Shown: in pieces, positions 7,032 through 17,387 of the stretch
How positions within the stretch are numbered: the stretch's first letter is position 1
Layout: the number at the start of each line of letters is the position of its first letter
Assembly (NCBI RefSeq): GCF_034670125.1
Contig: NZ_JAXMOC010000001.1
Span: 496,001-560,000 of the forward strand
Source of the DNA: Maricaulis sp034670125
GTDB lineage: Bacteria > Pseudomonadota > Alphaproteobacteria > Caulobacterales > Maricaulaceae
Direction of reading: 5' to 3'
Length of the DNA: 64,000 nucleotides
Translations under genes and position numbers: made by a program
Notes under the pieces: model-generated
What the model was told of the DNA's origin: nothing
Databases searched by the model: none
Seen by the model: the letters and a program-made list of their open reading frames with translations, nothing else

Positions 7032-7748
7032 CTAACCCTTCAACGCCGCCAGCTGCGCCTCGCACAGATCGACGACGCCCGCTTTCGCCAGAGCGAAAAG
7101 CAGGTCGAAATCGCTCTCCGGGATCGGCTTGTCTTCGGCTGTGGCCTGGATTTCGACGATACCGCCGGTATTGGTCAGAACGAAATTCGCGTCGGCCTCG
7201 GCGCGGCGGTCTTCCTCATATTCCAGATCAAGGCGGGTTTCCCCGTCGATCACGCCGCAGGAAATCGCCGCGAGCTGACCGTGAACCGGGTCGCTTGTCA
7301 GCAAGCCTTCCTCGATCAGATAGGCGGTGGCCTGTTTCAGCGCGACCCAGGCGCCGGTGATTGCCGCTGTGCGCGTGCCGCCATCAGCCTGCAATACGTC
7401 GCAGTCGATGGTGATCTGGCGCTCGCCGAGTGCCTTGAGGTCGACCACGGCGCGCAGGGAACGACCGATCAGGCGCTGGATTTCCTGGGTCCGGCCAGAC
7501 TGCTTTCCCGCCGTCGCCTCACGGCGTGAGCGTGTATGCGTGGCACGCGGCAGCATGCCGTACTCCGCCGTTACCCAGCCCTTGCCGCCACCGCGCAGCC
7601 ATGGCGGGACGTTTTCTTCAATGCTGGCAGCACACAGCACATGGGTGCCGCCAAAGCGGGCGAGACAGGAGCCCTCCGCATAGACCGAGACACCGGCTTC
7701 CAGCTTGATTTCACGCATTGCGTCGCGGGCACGTCCATTGGGTCGCAT
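7032..7748 (-). CDS. rph: ribonuclease PH
   Basis: Phosphorolytic 3'-5' exoribonuclease that trims tRNA 3' ends, 238 residues, the normal length. Motifs seen are GRARDAMREIKLEAG near the N-terminus, GWVTAEYGMLPRATHTR, RLIGRSLRAVVDL, TIDCDVLQADGGTRTAAITGA and EIQATAED. The start at 7748 is preferred because GGAG then lies 6 bases upstream; the ATG at 7754 abuts that site. It is divergent from hrcA across 145 bp, an arrangement common in alphaproteobacteria (rph / hrcA-grpE). Confidence 0.95.
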   Translation of the reverse strand: MRPNGRARDAMREIKLEAGVSVYAEGSCLARFGGTHVLCAASIEENVPPWLRGGGKGWVTAEYGMLPRATHTRSRREATAGKQSGRTQEIQRLIGRSLRAVVDLKALGERQITIDCDVLQADGGTRTAAITGAWVALKQATAYLIEEGLLTSDPVHGQLAAISCGVIDGETRLDLEYEEDRRAEADANFVLTNTGGIVEIQATAEDKPIPESDFDLLFALAKAGVVDLCEAQLAALKG

Positions 7749-7893
7749 CGTCATCTCCGGTTTGACGGCTTCGTTGGCCCCGCTCCTAGCGGCGTTGAGG
7801 GCCAGCATCAAGCCGGCATGTCGCGACCGGACGCCAGTGCTGCGGTCGCAAAGCGGATTGAACCGGAAGCCCGGCACGACTAATTGATGGGAC

Positions 7894-8973
7894 ATGTCCC
7901 TGACCGCCCCTCAATCGGCCCTGGCCGCGCTCGATGACCGCATGCGCACGATCTTTCGCGAAATCGTCGAGGCCTATCTGCGCTCGGGCGACCCGGTTGG
8001 TTCGAGGACCCTGTCCCAGAGCGGCAATCTCTCCCTGTCGCCGGCTTCCATCCGCAATACCATGGCGGACCTGGCCGATCTCGGCCTGTTGAGCGCGCCG
8101 CATGCCAGCGCCGGACGCATGCCCACCCATGCCGGCCTGCGCCTGTTCGTGGACGGGCTGCTGCAGGTCGGTGAGCTGTCGGCTGACGAACGCAAGGCGA
8201 TTGAAGGCCAGGTCTCGATGTCGGGGCGTTCGACCAAGGATCTGCTGACCGAGGCGACCTCATTGTTGGGCGGCCTGTCCGGTGGTGCAGGGCTGGTCGT
8301 GACCCAGAAACGCGAAGCACCGCTGCGCCATGTCGAATTCGTGCCGCTGTCCAAGGTCGAGATGCTGGGCGTGCTGGTGTTTGAGGATGGCAGCGTCGAG
8401 AACCGGCTGATGCGCACGCCTGACGGGATACCGCCCGCGGCGCTGATCGATGCCGGGAACTATCTGTCGACACGCCTCAAGGGCCGCACCCTGAGCGACG
8501 CCCGCAAAGCCATCGAGCTGGAAATCGCCGAACGCCGGTCGGCCCTGGACAGCGCCGCCGAAGGCCTGGTCAAGCAGGGCCTCGCAGACTGGAGCGGCGG
8601 CAAGGGCCAGGAGCGCTCGCTGATCGTGCGCGGCCAGTCGCGCCTGCTGGAAAGCCTTGATGCGGTTGGCGACCTGGAACGCATCCGCCTGTTGTTCGAA
8701 GACATCGAACGCAAGGAAGAGCTGGTCACCCTGCTGGACAAGGCTCGCGACGCGGAAGGCGTGCGCCTTTTCATCGGCGCCGAGAACCCGCTTTTCAGTC
8801 TGTCGGGTTCCAGTGTGATTGTGGCTCCCTATATGAACGCCGAGCAGGAAATCATCGGTGCCTTGGGTGTAATTGGCCCCACCCGTTTGAACTATGCCCG
8901 TGTTATCCCCCTCGTCGACTACACTGCCCGTGTGGTCGGACAGATACTGGACAGCGCCCGATCGCGAGAGTGA
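7894..8973 (+). CDS. hrcA: heat-inducible transcription repressor HrcA
   Basis: Repressor that binds CIRCE operators, mainly in front of groESL, and releases them on heat shock. The 359-residue protein has the N-terminal winged helix (FREIVEAYLRSGDPVGSRTL, then LSPASIRNTMADLADLGLL and HASAGRMPTHAGLRLFVD), a GAF-like middle and the C-terminal segment GVIGPTRLNYARVIPLVDYTA. It is followed after 7 bp by grpE. No CIRCE (TTAGCACTC-N9-GAGTGCTAA) was seen in this window, including in front of dnaK, so its targets probably lie elsewhere. Confidence 0.95.
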   Translation: MSLTAPQSALAALDDRMRTIFREIVEAYLRSGDPVGSRTLSQSGNLSLSPASIRNTMADLADLGLLSAPHASAGRMPTHAGLRLFVDGLLQVGELSADERKAIEGQVSMSGRSTKDLLTEATSLLGGLSGGAGLVVTQKREAPLRHVEFVPLSKVEMLGVLVFEDGSVENRLMRTPDGIPPAALIDAGNYLSTRLKGRTLSDARKAIELEIAERRSALDSAAEGLVKQGLADWSGGKGQERSLIVRGQSRLLESLDAVGDLERIRLLFEDIERKEELVTLLDKARDAEGVRLFIGAENPLFSLSGSSVIVAPYMNAEQEIIGALGVIGPTRLNYARVIPLVDYTARVVGQILDSARSRE

Positions 8974-8980
8974 AGAAGCA

Positions 8981-9613
8981 ATGAGCGACACAGAGAACAA
9001 GCCGCAAGACGACATCGAAACACCGCAGGACGACGCCGTGGAAGCCGAAGCGTCGAACGATGCCGGTGAAGCCGAAACCGAGCTGGACCCGGTGCTGAAA
9101 CTGACCGCGGAACTGGACTCGATGCGCGACAAGCTGCTGCGCGCCCTCGCCGAAGCCGAGAACACCCGTCGCCGCGCCGAGCGCGATGTGGCTGACGCGC
9201 GCAGCTACGCCGTCTCCAGCTTTGCCAAGGACATGCTGGATGTGTCGGACAATCTTTCGCGGGCTGTCGGCTCTGTCGACGAAGCCGCGCTGGCCGATGT
9301 GCCGGACGCCGTGAAAAATGTGGTCGAAGGCGTCGCGATGACCGAGAAGGCCCTGCTCTCCAAGATGGAGCGTCACGGCGTCAAGAAGGTCGACCCTCAG
9401 CCGGGCGACACATTCGACCCGCACAAACACCAGGCCGTCGCCCAGATCCCGTCGGACCATGGCACCGGCAAGATCGCAGCCGTCATGCAGACCGGCTTCG
9501 TGATCGGAGAGCGCACCCTGCGCGCGGCGATGGTCGCGGTCTCCTCCGGCCCTGCTGCCGGCGGCAGTGACACAGCCGGTGGCTCTGGCGGCAATGTCGA
9601 TGTGAAGGCCTGA
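8981..9613 (+). CDS. grpE: nucleotide exchange factor GrpE
   Basis: Co-chaperone that exchanges ADP on DnaK. The product is 210 residues: an acidic disordered N-terminus (about 1-35), a long coiled coil (LKLTAELDSMRDKLLRALAE, then TRRRAERDV) and the C-terminal beta domain with KKVDPQPGDTFDPHKHQAV and MQTGFVIGERTLRAAMVAVS. The ATG at 8981 lies 7 bp after hrcA, forming an hrcA-grpE operon. A Gly/Ser-rich tail of about 20 residues ends the protein. Confidence 0.95.
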   Translation: MSDTENKPQDDIETPQDDAVEAEASNDAGEAETELDPVLKLTAELDSMRDKLLRALAEAENTRRRAERDVADARSYAVSSFAKDMLDVSDNLSRAVGSVDEAALADVPDAVKNVVEGVAMTEKALLSKMERHGVKKVDPQPGDTFDPHKHQAVAQIPSDHGTGKIAAVMQTGFVIGERTLRAAMVAVSSGPAAGGSDTAGGSGGNVDVKA

Positions 9614-9715
9614 ACCGGGTCACATCTGATCACAGCCGCAGCAGCCGACCCAGCAATCACTCGCCTTGCGCCGGACAGCGGGCCATGATGCCCGCGGATC
9701 AGGCGGGAGTGCTTC

Positions 9716-11242
9716 ATGTCGATGTTACCGGATTGGACGATGGACGTGATGAACGTCCTGACCCAGATATTCGTGCTCGCGATTGGTGTGGCGGCCCTGA
9801 TTGTGCTGCTGATGTATGCCGCCGACATCACCCAGACCCGCGATGCGGTTCGCCGGAACTATCCGGTCGTCGGGCGCTTCCGCTCGCTGTTCACGACGCT
9901 GGGGGAGTTTTTCCGGCAGTACTTCTTTGCCATGGATCGCGAGGAGCTGCCTTTCAATCGGGCCGAGCGCGAATGGGTCTATCGGTCGTCTGAAGGCAAG
10001 GGCGGCACCATTCCGTTTGGATCCACCAAGCCGATGGACAAGCCGGGAACGGCGATTTTTGTCAATTGCCCTTTCCCCCTGCTGGATGATCACGCCGCCA
10101 GGACGCAGCCGATGCGGATCGGGCCAAATAGCCGGACCCCCTACGACGCCCCCTCCTTCTTCAATATTTCCGGCATGAGCTATGGCGCGCTGTCGAAACC
10201 GGCGGTGCGGGCCCTGTCGCGTGGCGCGGCTAAGGCCGGTATCTGGATGAATACCGGCGAGGGTGGATTGTCGCCCATGCATCTGGAAAGCGGCTGCGAC
10301 ATCGTCTTCCAGATCGGGACGGCCAAATACGGTGTTCGCGATGAGCAGGGCGGACTGTCCGACGAAAAACTGCGCCGGGTCGCCGGTCATGACCAGGTTC
10401 GCATGTTCGAGCTGAAACTGTCGCAGGGCGCCAAACCGGGCAAGGGCGGCATCCTGCCGGCAGAAAAAGTGACGCGGGACATCGCAGATATCCGCGGCAT
10501 TCCGGTCGGTAAGGCATCGATTTCTCCCAACCGGCATCCGGAGTTCGATGATATTGGCGGCCTGCTCGACATGATCGCGCACATTCGTGAGGTCACCGGC
10601 AAGCCGGTCGGCTTCAAGGCCGTGATCGGCGCCTATGGCTGGATCGAGGAAATGTGTGTCGAGATCACCAAGCGTGGCCCGGACAGCGCGCCGGACTTCT
10701 TCACAATCGACAGCGGCGATGGCGGCACGGGTGCCGCGCCGATGGCGTTGATGGACAATGTCGGCCTGACCATTCGCGAAAGCCTGCCCATTGTGGTCAC
10801 CCTGCTGGAGCGCTATGGCCTGAACGACCGCATACGCGTGATTGCTTCCGGCAAGCTGCTGACTCCCGGTGCCGTGGCCTGGGCGCTCGCCGCCGGTGCC
10901 GACTTCATCCAGTGCGGCCGCGGCTTCATGTTCTCGCTGGGCTGCATCCAGGCGCTGAAGTGTCACCAGAACACCTGCCCGACCGGCGTCACCACCCACA
11001 AGAAAAGCCTGCAGCGCGGACTGGTGGTGAAGGACAAGGCCGACCGCGTGGCCGAGTATGCCGACACGGTCCGCAAGCATGTCGAGATGATCGCCCATTC
11101 CTGTGGCGTACCGGAGCCGCGCCGGTTGGGGCGCAAACATGTCCGGATTGTCCAGTCCAATGGACGTTCGCTGCCTATGACGGCAATGGATTTCATGCCG
11201 GACGACGACGCGCCAAACCGGCAGGTTCCGGGTCAGGACTGA
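9716..11242 (+). CDS. FMN-binding glutamate synthase family protein with N-terminal membrane anchor
   Basis: A 508-residue protein related to the central and FMN domains of glutamate synthase (GltB), without the glutamine amidotransferase domain. One transmembrane segment lies at about residues 12-35. The FMN domain contains FNISGMSYGALSKPAVRALS, GEGGLSPMHL, KLSQGAKPGKGGILP, FTIDSGDGGTGAAP, VIASGKLLTPGAVAWALAAG and the cysteine motif CIQALKCHQNTCPTG, which in GltB binds a 3Fe-4S cluster. The physiological reaction of this stand-alone membrane-linked group is not established; a ferredoxin-type glutamate synthase or another FMN oxidoreductase is possible. It lies between grpE and dnaK without obvious functional connection. 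Confidence 0.85.
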   Translation: MSMLPDWTMDVMNVLTQIFVLAIGVAALIVLLMYAADITQTRDAVRRNYPVVGRFRSLFTTLGEFFRQYFFAMDREELPFNRAEREWVYRSSEGKGGTIPFGSTKPMDKPGTAIFVNCPFPLLDDHAARTQPMRIGPNSRTPYDAPSFFNISGMSYGALSKPAVRALSRGAAKAGIWMNTGEGGLSPMHLESGCDIVFQIGTAKYGVRDEQGGLSDEKLRRVAGHDQVRMFELKLSQGAKPGKGGILPAEKVTRDIADIRGIPVGKASISPNRHPEFDDIGGLLDMIAHIREVTGKPVGFKAVIGAYGWIEEMCVEITKRGPDSAPDFFTIDSGDGGTGAAPMALMDNVGLTIRESLPIVVTLLERYGLNDRIRVIASGKLLTPGAVAWALAAGADFIQCGRGFMFSLGCIQALKCHQNTCPTGVTTHKKSLQRGLVVKDKADRVAEYADTVRKHVEMIAHSCGVPEPRRLGRKHVRIVQSNGRSLPMTAMDFMPDDDAPNRQVPGQD

Positions 11243-11254
11243 ACCCGACAGGCC

Positions 11255-11893
11255 TCAGGGACGCTTTACCCGACGCATGGTCAGATTGATCCGGCCGCCA
11301 CCGGGAAAATACTCCGGCGGCAACAGCGTGGACGTGCCCGGATAGATGCGATCGACGCCGTGATAGCAGCGCCGGGCCGCGCCGCCCAGCACGACCACAT
11401 CGCCTGACGACAACACCATCGAGGCTGTCTTGCCGCCGCGCTGCGCTGCGCCGAGGCGAAAGCGCGCCTTGTCGCCCAGCGAGATCGAAACCACCGCCGC
11501 ATCCGTTGCCTCCTCATCCCAGTCGACATGCATGCCCATCTTGCTCTCGGGCGCGTACCAGTTGACCAGGCAGGCCTCGGCATCGGCCGGATAGTCCGCC
11601 ACTTCACGCCAAAGACTGGTCAACGCGTCCGGCATGGCAGACCAGGCCCGTCCGGTCTCTGGGTGGCGCGGCTCGTAGCGATAGCCACCGATCTTGTCGG
11701 TGACCCATCCTAACGACCCGAAATTCGTCATCATCACTGACAGGGGCTGGCCGGTCCGCGGCATGGACGGCCGCCAAAAAGGAGTGGCGTCCTGCGATGC
11801 GATAACGGCGTCGATCAGCGCGAGCTGCTCCGAGCGCGAGAGTTTTCCTGGCAGAAGACGGAATCCGTCGGGCATGACATAAGGCGTGCTCAT
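11255..11893 (-). CDS. alkB: AlkB family alpha-ketoglutarate-dependent dealkylase
   Basis: Fe(II)/2-oxoglutarate dioxygenase that reverses 1-methyladenine and 3-methylcytosine lesions in DNA and RNA. The 212-residue protein has HVDWDE (HxD iron ligands), the distal histidine in RRCYHGVDR and the 2-oxoglutarate-binding RINLTMRR (RxNxTxR). MTNFGSLGWVTDKIGGYRY matches the E. coli AlkB nucleotide-recognition lid. The start is the ATG at 11893; earlier in-frame codons lie in an unlikely Cys-rich extension. It is convergent with the glutamate-synthase-like gene and divergent from dnaK. It complements the ada-like gene at 20087. Confidence 0.92.
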   Translation of the reverse strand: MSTPYVMPDGFRLLPGKLSRSEQLALIDAVIASQDATPFWRPSMPRTGQPLSVMMTNFGSLGWVTDKIGGYRYEPRHPETGRAWSAMPDALTSLWREVADYPADAEACLVNWYAPESKMGMHVDWDEEATDAAVVSISLGDKARFRLGAAQRGGKTASMVLSSGDVVVLGGAARRCYHGVDRIYPGTSTLLPPEYFPGGGRINLTMRRVKRP

Positions 11894-12204
11894 GCCACAA
11901 AGATGGGCCGCGGTCGGCGGGCTGGCCACCCGGTCTGTGCGGATTGGAAAGCCCGGAGTCATATCAAATGCGTATGGGCGACATGCAACGCAGCTGAGAC
12001 AGGCCTTGCACTCCTCGCCCCGCCTCCCTAAATCGCCATCAAGCGCAGGGTCAGACCTTGCGGATTGAACCAACACCGGTGTCGGCACACCGGCATCATC
12101 AATGACGATCCCGAAGGGGGCAGTCAGCGGGATGTGGAGCGCTTCACACGAAGGCTTTGCATTCGCCGGACGGGTCCCGCTTGGAAAAAACGGAGAGACG
12201 ATCA
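11894..12204. promoter_or_regulatory. alkB-dnaK divergent intergenic region with sigma32-like promoter
   Basis: A 311-bp gene-free region. CTTG (12005-12008) and CCTAAAT (12027-12033), 18 bp apart, resemble the alphaproteobacterial heat-shock sigma32 promoter (CTTG, 17-18 bp, CYTATNT) and point toward dnaK. The dnaK leader would then be about 165 nt. It contains the inverted repeat CCGGTG-6 nt-CACCGG around 12075-12092. No CIRCE element was seen, which fits sigma32 rather than HrcA control of dnaK. The promoter call is a consensus match by eye only. Confidence 0.5.
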
Positions 12205-14115
<1,911 letters not shown>

Positions 14116-14171
14116 GGTCCGGTTGACCGGGAGGGATTCATGCCCTCCCGGCCCAACACCAGAGCGTGACC

Positions 14172-15038
14172 ATGACCCGTCCTGATCCCCTGACCGCTCC
14201 ATTCGGAGCCTTTTCGCTTTCACCCCTGGCAGAGCGCTTCCGGTGCCTGCCCATGGCCATGCCCGGTGATGCCCTGCGGCGAAGCGCCGAATCCGTTGTG
14301 CGGCGGGCCCTGATGTCCGGCGGTCGAGAGATTGCAGACATTGAGGTCTTTCCGGGCCAGTTCGCCCGCGTGCATTTGCGGGATAATCGCTGCGAGAAAC
14401 GCGTTTTTGCCGGCTCAAAAAGCTGGGACAATGCCGAGCGCCGTGCGATCCGCGATGCCATGGAAGCCAAGCCGGTCGGTGAGCCCTTCATCTTTGTCGA
14501 TGCCGGCGCCAATGCGGGACTTTATACCCTGTCTGTGCTGTCCGATGCGATGATGCAGTCGCGACCGGTCAAGGCGATCGCCATCGAGCCCGACATCGAA
14601 AACAGGCGGCGGCTGGAATTCAACCTCGGTGTATCCAATGCCACCGCCGTCACTGTCCTGCCCTACGCGCTCGGCGCCGAGGAGGGCGAAGGCGCGATGG
14701 TCCAGTCGGACACCAACCGGGGCGAGGTCCATGTCGCCAGCGACGGCGAAGTCGGTGACACAATCCGATTGCGCCCCCTCAAGGCGGCCCTCGCCGAGGC
14801 GGGCGCGGATCGGGTCGATGTGATGAAAATGGACATTGAGGGCTTCGAGGAACCCGTCCTGCGGGGCTTCTTCTCCGACGCGCCGCGCAGCCTTTGGCCG
14901 ACAATGATCCTTCTCGAGACCCGGCATGAAGCAGCCATCACGGATGGCGCCGCCGGTCTCTGTCTTGAACACGGCTATGAAGTAGCCCAGCAAATGCGGC
15001 AGAACGCGGTTCTGGTCCTGCCGACAGGTGACGAGTAA
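14172..15038 (+). CDS. FkbM family SAM-dependent methyltransferase
   Basis: A 288-residue methyltransferase. The SAM-binding segment is PFIFVDAGANAGLYTLSVLS (about residues 107-126); the acidic ribose-binding strand AIAIEPDIENRRRLEFNL and the FkbM signature DVMKMDIEGFEEPVLRGF follow. FkbM relatives O-methylate sugars or other small molecules and occur in polysaccharide loci; the substrate here cannot be told. The stop TAA shares its last A with the dnaJ ATG, so dnaJ is translationally coupled to it. It starts 56 bp after dnaK, so it is part of the dnaK-dnaJ transcription unit, an unusual place for this family. Confidence 0.85.
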   Translation: MTRPDPLTAPFGAFSLSPLAERFRCLPMAMPGDALRRSAESVVRRALMSGGREIADIEVFPGQFARVHLRDNRCEKRVFAGSKSWDNAERRAIRDAMEAKPVGEPFIFVDAGANAGLYTLSVLSDAMMQSRPVKAIAIEPDIENRRRLEFNLGVSNATAVTVLPYALGAEEGEGAMVQSDTNRGEVHVASDGEVGDTIRLRPLKAALAEAGADRVDVMKMDIEGFEEPVLRGFFSDAPRSLWPTMILLETRHEAAITDGAAGLCLEHGYEVAQQMRQNAVLVLPTGDE

Positions 15039-16225
15039 TGAGCAAGCGCGATTTCTATGAAGTCCTGGGTGTCGAAAAGGGCGCCGACGAGAAAACGCTG
15101 AAAAGCGCCTATCGCAAACAGGCCATGAAATTCCACCCGGACCGAAACCCGGGCGACGCCGCGGCTGAAGCCAGTTTCAAGGAAGTCGGGGAAGCCTATT
15201 CCGTCCTGTCTGATCCGAACAAGCGCGCCGCCTATGATCGCATGGGTCATGCCGCGTTCGAACAGGGCGGCGGCATGGGAGGCGGTCAGGGTCCGTTTGG
15301 TGGCGGCGGCGGAGCGGCTGATTTCGCTGACATTTTCGAGCAGGTCTTCGGAGAGGCCTTCAATATGGGCGGTGGCGGCGGCCGTCGTGGCGGACGCGGT
15401 CATGCTGGACCGGCACGCGGCTCAGACCTCCGCTTCGACATGGAAATCTCGCTGGAGGACGCCTTCAACGGCAAGGACGAGACCATCAAGGTACCGACTG
15501 CCATGCATTGCGAGCGCTGCGACGGTCAGGGCAATGAACCGGGCACCGAACTGGAAACCTGTGGCACCTGCCAGGGTGCCGGGCGCATTCGCCGCTCCCA
15601 GGGATTTTTCACAATGGAACAGACCTGCCCGCAATGCGGTGGTCGTGGCCAGTATGTGAAAACACCCTGCCAGGATTGCGACGGCGTCGGCCGTGTCCGC
15701 AAGACCCGTACCCTCAATGTCACGGTCCCGGCCGGAGTTGAGGACGGCACACGGATCCGTCTGGCCGGTGAAGGTGAAGCCGGCGCCCGGGGCGGGCCGC
15801 GCGGTGATCTCTATATTTTCATCTCCGTCCGCGAACACGAGATATTCGAGCGCGACGGTCCCAATCTCTACTGCCGCACGCCGGCCTCCATGGTTCAGGC
15901 GGCGCTGGGATGCACAATCCAGGTCCCTACCATAGAAGGTGGCAAGGCCGAGATGAAGATCGCCGAGGGGGCCCAGACCGGCAAGCGGATGCGCATGCGT
16001 GGCAAGGGCATGCCGCGGCTCCGCGGGGGACCTCGCGGCGACATGATTGTCGAACTCTTCGTCGAGACACCTCGCAATCTGTGTGACCGCCAGAAAGAGC
16101 TTCTGAAGGAGTTTTGCGACCTGTCCGGGGAGGGTTGCAATCCCGACAGCGCTGGCTTCTTCAACAAGGTCAAACAGTTCTGGGACGAGGTCACCACCGA
16201 TGATGGCCGCCCCAATGCCGGCTGA
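15038..16225 (+). CDS. dnaJ: chaperone DnaJ (Hsp40)
   Basis: Type I J-protein, 395 residues, stimulating DnaK ATPase and delivering substrates. The J domain (1-70) contains FHPDRNPGD with the HPD motif; a Gly-rich linker follows (75-130). Four zinc-binding repeats are visible: CERCDGQG, CGTCQGAG, CPQCGGRG and CQDCDGVG. The C-terminal substrate domains include GDLYIFISVREHEIFERDG and the SMVQAALGCTIQVPT region. The start overlaps the preceding methyltransferase stop by one base. Confidence 0.97.
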   Translation: MSKRDFYEVLGVEKGADEKTLKSAYRKQAMKFHPDRNPGDAAAEASFKEVGEAYSVLSDPNKRAAYDRMGHAAFEQGGGMGGGQGPFGGGGGAADFADIFEQVFGEAFNMGGGGGRRGGRGHAGPARGSDLRFDMEISLEDAFNGKDETIKVPTAMHCERCDGQGNEPGTELETCGTCQGAGRIRRSQGFFTMEQTCPQCGGRGQYVKTPCQDCDGVGRVRKTRTLNVTVPAGVEDGTRIRLAGEGEAGARGGPRGDLYIFISVREHEIFERDGPNLYCRTPASMVQAALGCTIQVPTIEGGKAEMKIAEGAQTGKRMRMRGKGMPRLRGGPRGDMIVELFVETPRNLCDRQKELLKEFCDLSGEGCNPDSAGFFNKVKQFWDEVTTDDGRPNAG

Positions 16226-16307
16226 CCCGGCTCGATTGGCGGCGTGACATCACGGCACGGAGCGGCTTAGGCTCCCCGGGCGGCACTCGTTGCTGGGTTG
16301 GGGAGGA

Positions 16308-17387
16308 ATGCTTTTGACCGACACACAGGCTCGCGCCGGCGCGGAAGCCCGCTTCGACAATATCGAATACCTCGTCTTCCAGCGCTCACCCTTGGGCATG
16401 ATGGGGACCAGTGCGCTGGTTTTCACCCTGACCTACGGTCTCTACGTGCTGATCGCGCAGGTGACGCAGAGCCCGCCCTTTCTGTATCAGAACGAAGCTG
16501 GCGAATGGATCACCCATCAGGTCAACTGGATCGCCTTCGTCCTGTCATTGATCCTGACAGCGGCCATTGCCTTTGCCGGCAGCGCCAAGGGGCGGTGGGA
16601 AACCGAGGTCGAGGATCTGATCCGGGCTCTCCCGGACACCGGGCGGACAGCCGCAGAAGACCTGGCCAAGGGCGCACCGGTCAGTTGGCGGGCACGCTAT
16701 CATCGCCTGTTCTGGGTCGGATTCGTGTTCGGCATCCTGTTCAATTTTCTGCTCATGAACACGGCAGCTGACCTTCTGGGCTATATCAATTCGGTCGGTC
16801 TTTGGTTTCTGATCGTGTCACCACTCTTGTTCGGCACCGGGTTTCGAGCCGGCATGGACCTGTCCCGCCGCAGTCGGGAGATCCGGTCGGTGATTGCCGG
16901 GCACCTCGTGGTCGATCTTTTCCATCTCGACAGATTAAGTGTTTTCGGCCGGATCGGCCTCAGAGCCGCGCGATCATGGATGATCATGGCCGCCATCCTG
17001 CTGCTTTTCATGCTCGATCCCGATCAATTGTGGATCGCCTTGCCTACTATTCTGGCGACCGTGGCGGGGGGTGTTTTCATCCTGACCAGTGCACTCAACC
17101 CGGTTCACCGGAAAATATGCGCCGCCAAGGCCGCTGAGCTGGACCGTATCCATGAGGAAATGGCGCGCGTTCGCGACCGGGCGCTGGCGGGTGAGGATGC
17201 CGCTTCCTCGGCTCTGGCCGGGCTGACCGACTATGAGGTCTGGGTGGCCGAGCGCCCGGAATGGCCGCTGTCCACTGGTCTGGCCACCCGCTTTTCGCTC
17301 TATATCCTGCTGCCGATCCTTCCCATTGTCGGCTCCTATCTGTTCGAGAAGCTGGCAGATCAATTCGTGTCTGGAGGTCCGGTTTGA
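16308..17387 (+). CDS. multi-pass membrane protein of unknown function
   Basis: About 359 residues with roughly six or seven hydrophobic segments (near 35-55, 70-90, 140-160, 165-185, 220-260 and 325-345 of the protein) and a charged, possibly cytoplasmic helix rich in Arg/Glu before the last one. The family is not recognised. GGAGG directly abuts the ATG at 16308; the in-frame TTG at 16314 has better spacing (7 bases) and may be the true start. The stop overlaps the dapB TTG start, so the two genes are coupled, but nothing in the protein suggests a part in lysine synthesis. Confidence 0.75.
   Translation: MLLTDTQARAGAEARFDNIEYLVFQRSPLGMMGTSALVFTLTYGLYVLIAQVTQSPPFLYQNEAGEWITHQVNWIAFVLSLILTAAIAFAGSAKGRWETEVEDLIRALPDTGRTAAEDLAKGAPVSWRARYHRLFWVGFVFGILFNFLLMNTAADLLGYINSVGLWFLIVSPLLFGTGFRAGMDLSRRSREIRSVIAGHLVVDLFHLDRLSVFGRIGLRAARSWMIMAAILLLFMLDPDQLWIALPTILATVAGGVFILTSALNPVHRKICAAKAAELDRIHEEMARVRDRALAGEDAASSALAGLTDYEVWVAERPEWPLSTGLATRFSLYILLPILPIVGSYLFEKLADQFVSGGPV

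Noticed and set aside
9725..11140. 471-codon minus-strand frame over the glutamate-synthase-like gene
   Set aside because: Shadow of a strongly conserved gene on the plus strand; no ribosome site or domain.
11894..12204. Search for CIRCE (HrcA operator) before dnaK
   Set aside because: No TTAGCACTC-N9-GAGTGCTAA or close variant seen; sigma32-like promoter is the better explanation.
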